Shown here one piece after another: positions 56,401 to 64,000 of a DNA stretch of 64,000 nucleotides (within the stretch, counting starts at the first letter, position 1; every line of letters begins with the position of its first letter). The DNA is from Oryza sativa Japonica Group (lineage: Eukaryota > Streptophyta > Magnoliopsida > Poales > Poaceae): positions 1,399,501 through 1,463,500 of the forward strand of contig NC_089037.1 in NCBI RefSeq assembly GCF_034140825.1, written 5' to 3'. The notes beneath the pieces were generated by a model that was not told the origin of the DNA, did not search any database, and saw nothing but the letters and a program-made list of their open reading frames with translations. Both the position numbers and the translations under genes were made by a program.

Positions 56401-56633
56401 ATAAAGAAAAACAGATAGCAGATTTGGTTGCAATGTAACTTGTTGGGATCTTCACCATAGCCATTGTATCATCAGCGTGACCTCATTGAATTAGAACAGA
56501 AGCTCTATTGAGCTACATGTTGCTACTGGGCAGCGGTGTAATAGCCTTATTTAACCTTTTTCTGTCTATTTTGCAGCTCCAAGGAAGCAGAAAATTCAAT
56601 ATTGATGGCAAACGGGTTCAGCTTGTATCGTAA
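53426..56633 (+). CDS. G-patch domain protein (PINX1/GPATCH4-like)
   Basis: Eleven exons: 53426-53503, 53960-54044, 54151-54230, 54352-54376, 54452-54551, 54636-54702, 54840-54930, 55365-55534, 55804-56091, 56180-56296 and 56577-56633. They join in phase to 385 aa. The N-terminal G-patch spans about residues 20-57 ([40 protein letters not shown]), followed by [18 protein letters not shown] as in PINX1. A plant-conserved central block has [15 protein letters not shown] and [20 protein letters not shown]. Then come an acidic stretch and a basic C-terminus. G-patch proteins bind and activate DEAH helicases; this branch is nucleolar and linked to rRNA processing. Phase dictates the acceptor at 54451 for exon 5; an earlier acceptor at 54423 would give a stop. 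Exon 4 (25 nt) is the least certain. Confidence 0.88.
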
Positions 56634-57457
56634 ATTACGAAGCCGTTCGGGTGTGACATGAAGCCATTGTGGTCATATTAGGCTATTCGTGCTTCTGATG
56701 AGTGTACGAAAGTACGGAGCACAGTATGCTCTGCGGTATAGATGTAAGAAGTAATACCCCTCACGCATGGGGGGTCAAATTTTGCAAAACTTACGAACGG
56801 CTGAGATGCTAATTGTGTGTACACTGTTGAGCACATTTGATTTTCATCGTTCATTTCCCTACAGCAAATGTTTGGCAGCCGGTTCTGAATACCAATGCAC
56901 GTCAATATTGTACCTTAGCTGGTGTATTAGCTGGTGTATCTTCAATTATTATACTTCTGTTTGGAGCGTGTGGTATATGATTGGAGCTAGTTTGTGCCAA
57001 CGTTCAGAGGCGCTCTACTTTTAGAACATGTTTTTTGCACATTGATTTTGTTATTATCTGAAACCGGTGCCACCCCCTGATGATTTTGCCTGATTAATTC
57101 GTCATGCTAGTTAAAAATATATTTTATTTGTTAAAAAAAATATTGTTGTATTGATATTTAAATTTACTTTCATAAGGTTATAATATATGAGAAGTTAGAA
57201 GGAAAAAGATTAGTTTTGAAGACCGTATCAACTTTGATCGAGCTTTGTATTATATTATGGAATAGAGGGAGTAGTACTGTTTTAATTTCACCAGATAAGA
57301 TATACACAAACCCTGGTGATTGTACATTTCTACTGACCTGCCACGTGGCACTTTACATTCGCATAGTCAGCTTCGTTCACAGCGGTAGGCGGCGGCCCGG
57401 CGTCTTGAGGCGATGCGCATTGGTCGGGGGAATTCGGGATAAGCAGCGAAGTCATTC

Positions 57458-60128
57458 ATGGTCGCGCCAGCGACGCCGAGGCCGTCGCGGATCCTGCCGC
57501 GAGCGTCGCACTCCCACTCCCAGCCGGCCGCCGTCGGCCTCGCGTCCGACCGCGCCGCCGCCGCCACCGTCTCCTCCCGCCGCCGCCGCAACTTCGTCTT
57601 CGTCGTCAACCCCTCCGGTACTCCCCCCTCCTCCACCCCGCTACCCTTACCCCCTATCCTATGCGCGCTCTCAACGCCCTTCACGTCGTCGCAGGCGCCA
57701 ATGGCCGCACGGGCAACCAGTGGAAGCAGCTGCTCCCGCACCTCCGCACCCGCTTCGCTGACCAATGCGATGTAAGACTTTCGATTTCTCTTAGATCCCT
57801 GGATCGTAGCATCCTGAACCGGAAGCTGCAATTGCTGTATGAGACCATATTTGGGATCAGATCCCCATGCTAATTTGGGGGCTCTACGGAATGTTCTGAT
57901 TTGTTGGTATTGCGTGATCAGATTTGTGAGTGCATCACCTCGGCCCCGTTCGACGCCATAGATATCACGAGGGAGGTGTGTATGGGCTTCCTATAGCTGC
58001 CAGTATCCAATTGTTAATTTCCCCTTTTGGTTTTCTTGTTACAATGTGTGTATGATGATGATGATGTAGGCTGTAAAGGATGGGGCTGATGCCGTGATTG
58101 CTGTTGGTGGTGATGGAACACTTCATGAGGTATTATTTGTGTTGACTTTTGCAATATGGATACAACCTTTGTACTAAATTTGTCCAGAAACTTGATATTC
58201 AAATACGGTAATATTTGTGGATGGAATGTGCAGGTCGTCAATGGCTTCTTCTGTAAGGGAAGTCCTGTCCATGCTCTTGATCAAGGACCTGATCATTCCA
58301 CAGCGCTTGGTGTGAGTGTACTTAGTTTCTAGCTATTCTATCCAATCAGATCACCCTTCTAGCCTCTTAAATTAAGCATTAGACTATTCTGAACTGAAAT
58401 GTTTGTTTATGCACTGGAATTTGTTCGGTAGTGAAGCGGATTGTTTTTCTCTGACAGCTCATTCCACTTGGAACTGGTTCAGACTTTGCAAGGACATTTG
58501 GCTGGTATATTTCTCCAGCATAATCTACATATGGTGTTTAGATAACCTCTACTTTCACTGATGTTTCTTTCTTTTGTGCAACCAGGACAAATGATCCTCA
58601 TGAGGCGATTGATCGAATTGTGAGAGGTTCCTTCTTTGATTCTTCTTTTATAGTGTGTGCTGTCAGTCCATACTCGTGGTCTCATAGTGGTCATTCATCT
58701 CCTGGTATATGTATATGAATGCACAGTAACATTATTAAAGTACCAGTTGTCATATGACTAGCCAGGTGATTGGGTTTGTCTTAAAAGATTTGAAATAAAG
58801 TTTTTGGAAGCATAACAATGAAATTGCTATTATAAACTGGCCATCTTCATGAAAATATACAAAAACTAGATTTATGTCTACTACGAATTCGCAATCATAA
58901 CATATGAGGCTCACAGGTGCATATTTTTGCAGGAGTCAAATCAAAACTAGATATAGGTATGATGGAAGGCCCAGATGGAAACCCACATTATTTTGTTAAT
59001 GTTGCTGATATCCATTTGTAAGTCAAGCATGGCTCATTTGACCTGTGAAATTCAATGGATGGTTTGAAAAGGAAAAAATTGCTCTGCACCTGCAGGAGTG
59101 CTAAGGCGGGTTATTTTTCTTCTATGTACAAGAGATTTGGCAACTTATGCTATGTTTTTGGAGCGCTCAGAGCCTTTTGGGGACATAGTAATCGAGATCT
59201 TAGAATAAAGGTTTGCATCGCACTGGTTTTAGAAGGAAGCTTAGTTGCAATCTTACTGATTTTTTTCGTCATTATCAGTCCCACACCTCTTGAATTTACT
59301 AGTGCATATAATAGGTAAATGGTGGAGAATGGAAAACCATTCGTAAAGTCACTGCACTATGCATAGGAAATGCCAAATACTTCGGCGGTGGTATGAAGAT
59401 CACTCCAACAGCTGATCCTTTCGGGGGTGACCTTGAGGTGCCTAAAAAGTCATTTTTCTTTATAGTTTTGAGTAAGCATTAAGAAAAGTTAGCCTTTGTT
59501 AATTTATGTGTCATTTCATAGGTCGTTATTCTTCAAGATTTCAAATGGCATGATTTCCTGCTCAAGCTTCATAGATTGTATGGAGGAACTCATCTATCAG
59601 TGACTGGTGTGTCATCGATAAGGTAAGGGGACTCCGCTAATGAATCTTAGTGTTGCTCTACTTACTTTAAACAATGCTGAGTTAAGGGTTGTACTTCTGG
59701 TTGGTTTCATCCAATAACCCTTCAGTTGTTATTTGGCATATAGGTCAGATCTCCGGACAGATTAATCTTGTTAGCATCATCACTGGTAGTTTTGCAATGA
59801 CATGATGGCAATCAAAATTGTTGAGGAATATTTATTCGAGCTCTATGCCTCTATTGCTTTCCTCCTGATATGTGTCTCATTAGTTCTAAAACAGGATTCA
59901 ATGTTTGTTAAGCCTTCTCAAAATAGCTAACATCACTATTAGGCTGTTTAACTGGGTATTCTATTTGGGGTCACTAAGTGACAATATTTTTGTCGCAGAG
60001 TTCAGTCGATTGAAGTAGCAGAAAAGGAAGTTAGTGCTGACATCTTTGTGCAATCTGATGGGGAGCATTTTGGTTTTCTTCCAACCAAATTTTCAGTTCT
60101 TCCCGGTGCAGTTGATTTCTTCTGCTAG
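57458..60128 (+). CDS. Sphingoid long-chain base kinase (LCBK2-like)
   Basis: Twelve exons: 57458-57617, 57695-57771, 57922-57975, 58070-58129, 58234-58311, 58458-58504, 58586-58626, 58933-59017, 59096-59210, 59315-59437, 59522-59622 and 59999-60128. They join in phase to 356 aa. It has the DAGK/LCB-kinase fold: NPSGANGRTG near 51-60, the nucleotide loop [15 protein letters not shown] at 108-122, and LGTGSDFAR at 147-155. Later blocks are [51 protein letters not shown] and a terminal [20 protein letters not shown]. It phosphorylates sphingosine-type bases to give LCB-1-phosphates, signals in ABA and cold responses. The Arg/Ser-rich N-terminus (about 45 residues, no acidic cluster) fits the mitochondrial targeting proposed for Arabidopsis LCBK2. 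Length is as expected. Confidence 0.93.
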
Positions 60129-60716
60129 ATTAGTATGCTTCTTCCTGTGGGATACAAAGGTTTCTTAATCCTTGTCAAGTCACTACGTGTACTTTGAACT
60201 AGCTGTGTTATTTTGAAGTGATATCGTAATTGAATAGTTACATTCATTTTCTGGCAATACATGGGATAAAATCTGTTGTCACCCGCCATGTAATGACTAT
60301 AATTATATGCAACATTTGCTAATCAAACTACCATAAAAATTTGGTGGTGACGGTGCACTATGAACTGTTTGAATTATACTGGACCAAACTGGCATCAATG
60401 TAAATGACACAATGACTTTTAGGCTTGTACCCTGTGTAATTTATACTTTTGCCTTTTGCTCAACAACAGAAGGACATAGTTAGCTGCAGTTTCAATACAA
60501 AATTTATTTACCTTCAGCTTCCAACTTCGAAGTTACTATTCTTACTCATAGTACCTTATGAATCAGTCACACGATGTACTCCTATATGAGACTGATGCTG
60601 CTAGAATTCACCACCCAACGTTTTCTCAAGAGTAAATTGCACTTTACACTGGTAAAACGCACCTATTTTTGCTTTGTACTAATTTTAGCACATACTTTCA
60701 GTTTTTATCAGTTGTA
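60129..60716 (+). other. LCBK 3' UTR and spacer
   Basis: Probable 3' UTR in the first 250-300 bases, then AT-rich spacer. No gene seen. Confidence 0.5.
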
Positions 60717-60829
60717 CTCCCTCCGTCTCAATAAAAAGTGCACTTAGTATTGGGTGTGACATTTTATAGAACACTTATATGAAATGTCACATCCGATCTT
60801 AGGTGCACTTATATTAGGACGGAGAGAAT
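60717..60829. mobile_element. Stowaway-like MITE
   Basis: ctccctccgtctcaataaaa with aagtgcactta, and the reverse set taggtgcactt and ggacggagag, are inverted arms of about 110 bp. Confidence 0.8.
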
Positions 60830-61084
60830 ATTGAAATAAGTTTCACTTTATGTTAGGATACATCATCAAACCTATAGAAAATTCACTAACTTATATAAAA
60901 TTTGAATAAAACTTTGTGAAACATGTTCTAAATTTGAATGGGTCCATAAATTCCACTTGTGTTTTATAAGATTTTCTTTCAATTATGTGCTGCAATCTAG
61001 AATAATATACCTGCATGGAAGTCAAAATATGTACTAAAGCTGGTGCAAAGCCAAACAAAGATATGCTCTACCCAATGCTATGTA

Positions 61085-61218
61085 ATTCCTCCGTCCCAAA
61101 ATGTAAAGAGTTTTGGTTGAATGAGACATGTCATAATACTACGAATCTTAACAGTAGTCTTACGGATTAGGATGTGTCTCATCCAACTAAAACTTCTTGT
61201 ATTTTGGGATTGAAGGAG
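61085..61218. mobile_element. Stowaway-like MITE
   Basis: attcctccgtcccaaaatgt pairs with tattttgggattgaaggag, and gttggatgagacacatcctaat-type arms pair internally. TA flanks. Confidence 0.8.
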
Positions 61219-61604
61219 TACAATATACTCTTCTCTTAATTTGTTTGGTTCATCTATTATTTTTTAATGGGTATAGTATTTTGTTAGGGGGAGTACTAAT
61301 CAATTACACGGCCGTACCTGTGATTATGAAGTCGATTTAAAATTTCTTTCTTGTGAAGTGATTCTCAAGCAGAGTATTTGCTGTTTGTTCCTTCCATACG
61401 TAAGGAATAATTTCTGTTGCTTGAAAATTTAAATGGCCATTGAGATACTCCTAGAAAGTACCCTGTCCCCTGATGCTGCGGCACCAGACTTTAACCCTGT
61501 CTATGACTTGACTTTATTCTCATAATCTGCCATGTTCTCCTGTAGCCCTGTCGCTTGACCATGACGACGTCATACTTATACGTTCTGACCTTGTAAAACT
61601 TGTA

Positions 61605-61844
61605 CTCCCTCCGTCAAAAAAAAAAAAAAGACAAACCCTGGGTTTCCGTGTCCAACTTTGACTGTCCGTCTTACATGAAATTTTTTATAATTCGTATTTT
61701 CATTGTTGTTAGATGATAAAACATGATTAATATTTTATGTGTGACTTGTCTTTTTAATTTTTTTCATAATTTCTTTCAAATAAAACGGACGGTCAAACGT
61801 TGAACACGGAAACCAGGGTTTTTCTTTTTTTGGGACGGAGGTAG
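61605..61844. mobile_element. Stowaway-like MITE (first of back-to-back pair)
   Basis: ctccctccgtcaaaaaaaaa with accctgggtttccgtgtcc at the left, and ggaaaccagggtttttcttt with ttgggacggaggtag at the right. TA flanks. Confidence 0.88.
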
Positions 61845-61846
61845 TA

Positions 61847-62055
61847 CTTCCTCCGTCCCAAAATAAGTACAGCCATGGTTTTCCGCGCCCAACTTTGACC
61901 GTTCGTCTTATCTGAAAATTTTTTGAAAAAATTTGAAAACATAAGCCACGAGTAAAGTACTATTCTTGTTTTATCATCTCATAACAACAAAAATGCTAAT
62001 TATAAAAAAAATTAAATAAGACGAACGATCAAAGTTGGTCGCGAGACGAAGGTAG
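61847..62055. mobile_element. Stowaway-like MITE (second of back-to-back pair)
   Basis: cttcctccgtcccaaaataa with cgcccaactttgaccgttcg at the left, and cgaacgatcaaagttggtcg with agacgaaggtag at the right. It shares a TA with its neighbour. Confidence 0.85.
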
Positions 62056-62059
62056 TACT

Positions 62060-63682
62060 ACTTACAGCAGCTTTGGTCATGAACAGCGTGAAAAGAAAGT
62101 GTGTTCCTTCTCCGCTGCCGCCTGGGCAAAGAAGACGAAAATAATGGTAGAAACTGGAAAAAGGAAGGAAGGCTTGTCCAAAGCATAATCCAATAATCCT
62201 ACGTCGTGACAGGTACGGTATCCGTTTTTTCCCCGTACGTCCTTCCCATGTGATGCGTCAACAGTTAAAAAATTGCCCTCTTTTGCTCGGCTCATCCGCG
62301 CGCCGCGCGCGTCTCGGCCAACATTGGCAAACACGCGACGCAGCCACCGTTCCGTCCCCGCATCCTCCTGCGTCTCCTCGTGCTCGTGCGGCTCTCGCGC
62401 TCGCTGCGCGCCTGCGCCGAATCGAGCGAACGCCGCAGCCGCAGGTTGCAGCGCGCGCGCGCACGTCGTGTGCCCGTGGCTGCGTGCCGCGAGTCGCGAC
62501 GCCATGCTAAAAAGAAAAAAAATATCACCGGACGCATCGCGTCGTATCGGGCGGAGCACACGAGTCATGGACCTGTACGACGTTGTGGGGGCGTGAGTTT
62601 TACTCGTCCTCATGTCATGTCGTCCGCGAGAAGCAAAAGGAATTTACGCACGCGCTCGTGGGTCGGGTCGTGGAACGTGAACGGCTTGTACGTCGGGGTA
62701 TATGGGGACAAAATGGCCTTCTGTTGCGTTGCTACACCCCGTGGTTGGCGTTGCACGTAAGGCATCCGATCGAGCAGCCGGAGCGAGCCGGGGTCCGGGG
62801 GTCTGATTGTGTGAACGAATCAGTGATCGCCTGAATGGTGATCGGAGCATATATGCTTTGGCTGGCCCGGCGTGATGATTACTGCGTAGCACAGTAGCAG
62901 GACGCACTGGAACAGTACTAGTAAGAAGGCCATGATTATTATCGTGATTAGAGTACACAGCCTCGTAATTGCACATACGCAACGGAGGCGCTGCCAGGTG
63001 TCGTGTACCATTCTTTTGGTATTAGACTTGCCATGACTATCGTGTGAATGCCTGAATGGCAATTCCGAGCCGTAGCTTGCGTACATCTTAAAGAAACCCA
63101 CTCATCGCGATGACGCTATCAGCCACATGAACATCACCAGCCAGACTGTATCCTCAGGGAGCCCGGCCGCCAATTGAGAAAATCTGCAAATGGGTACGAC
63201 TGCTAATTACTACTATGATTTAATAACACAATAGTAGAACAGTGTGAAGGTGATACTACCAAATATTCGAAGCCTTCTCTCTCTATCTCTCCACGAGTCC
63301 ATGTCAAATGGAGAAGGAAAAGGGTGGAGCTCTTTTTTGCTTGGCCCTGCATGCGTCTGCGTCAGAGCGCGCACGACCAGCACACACACCCCCACATTCC
63401 GTTGGTGCAGTGCAGTGCGGTGCGCGCGGCTCAACTTTGAAAGCGGACGGCCGACTGACTGACGGCTCGACGTCGCCGTGCCGCCGAGCTGTCACGCAGC
63501 TAGCTGACAGCCAATGCTAATCTTGGAAGCGCACGTCACCTAACTCCTCTCCAGAATCCAAATCACAAGGGGCCCCGGCACACACAAGTTTGCAACGAGG
63601 TGGTGGTCCTCACTCCTGACCGTCTGTCCTAGTAATGCAAGGGGAAATTATCCTCTGATTGTTGATTTGTCTCCACATATTA
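62060..63682. other. Intergenic, GC-rich 62280-62800, no gene called
   Basis: Overlapping open frames on both strands between 62250 and 62830 have arginine/alanine-rich composition expected of chance in GC-rich DNA and no conserved motif. The region could be promoter for a gene beyond the right edge. Confidence 0.4.
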
Positions 63683-64000
63683 GGCCCCGTTTAGTTCCCA
63701 AAATTTTTTCCCAAAAACATCGCATCGAATCTTTGGACATATACATAAGCATTAAATATATATAAAAAGAAAAACTAATTGCACAGTTATGGAGGAAATC
63801 GCGAGACGAATCTTTTAAGCCTAATTAGTCCGTGATTAGCCATAAGTGCTACAGTAACCACATGTGCTAATGACGGCTTAATTAGTCTCAAGAGATTCGT
63901 CTCGCGGTTTCCAGGCGAGTTCTGAAATTAGTTTTTTCATTCGTATCCGAAAACCCCTTCCGACATCCGGTCAAATGTTCCATGTAACACCCAAAAATTC
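63683..64000. mobile_element. MITE cut by the right edge
   Basis: Starts ggccccgtttagttcccaaa after TTA and holds the family core (atcgcgagacgaatctttta, gtgctacagtaaccac, agagattcgtctcgcggttt). The right terminal repeat lies beyond the window. Confidence 0.8.

Noticed and set aside
62077-62613. 178-residue minus-strand frame near the right edge
   Set aside because: Arg/Ala-rich with overlapping frames on the other strand; no conserved motif.
1-64000. CRISPR arrays, operons or bacterial-type systems
   Set aside because: Intron-containing plant genes and plant repeats throughout; the tandem repeats lack regular unique spacers.

Overview
This is a grass nuclear sequence, almost certainly rice (Oryza). 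The evidence is plant introns with GT/AG ends, genes with very GC-rich 5' halves set in AT-rich spacers, and dense Stowaway- and Tourist-like MITEs. The gene order also fits: a beta-carotene hydroxylase is divergent from a chloroplast ribosomal protein L5 and a polygalacturonase. From memory, this matches the DSM2 (BCH) neighbourhood near the tip of the short arm of rice chromosome 3. That placement is recall plus inference, not a search.

Layout. 1-811: edge of a minus-strand Gypsy-like LTR retrotransposon, with one LTR and the start of the interior. 1.5-2.3 kb: MITE debris and a truncated LINE. 3231-8039 (+): BEL1-type TALE homeodomain gene in four exons. 11136-12803 (+): fringe-like GT31/DUF604 glycosyltransferase. 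14466-17012 (+): complete CrRLK1L receptor kinase. 18412-19812 (+): malectin-like receptor of the same family without a kinase. 19.8-28 kb: gene-poor, with a 1.2 kb minisatellite and a Stowaway hairpin. 28205-29067 (+): membrane-associated kinase regulator (MAKR). 29-36 kb: repeats, a PORR-domain gene fragment between Stowaway-like inverted repeats, and a MULE with a clean 9-bp target duplication. 36091-36279 (+): small basic protein gene with a TATA box. 38975-41921 (+): GH28 polygalacturonase-like gene. 42252-43615 (-): chloroplast ribosomal protein L5. 44969-47367 (-): beta-carotene hydroxylase. 47.6-52.6 kb: MITE-rich, degenerate repeats. 52591-52661 (-): tRNA-His(GTG). 53426-56633 (+): G-patch protein in 11 exons. 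57458-60128 (+): sphingoid long-chain base kinase in 12 exons. 60.1-64 kb: MITEs; no gene recognised.

The exon models were built by hand from splice signals, phase and family similarity. All close to intact frames with the exon lengths given. The genes do not form a pathway. Three genes can be linked by theme: a CrRLK1L kinase, its kinase-less neighbour and a MAKR all belong to receptor signalling at the plasma membrane. The polygalacturonase-like protein acts on the wall that malectin-like receptors monitor. I found no clear new multi-gene system. The most unusual items are the kinase-less receptor, the gene fragment inside a Stowaway-like element, the MULE cargo, the higher-order minisatellite, and the in-frame, stop-free first introns of the hydroxylase.
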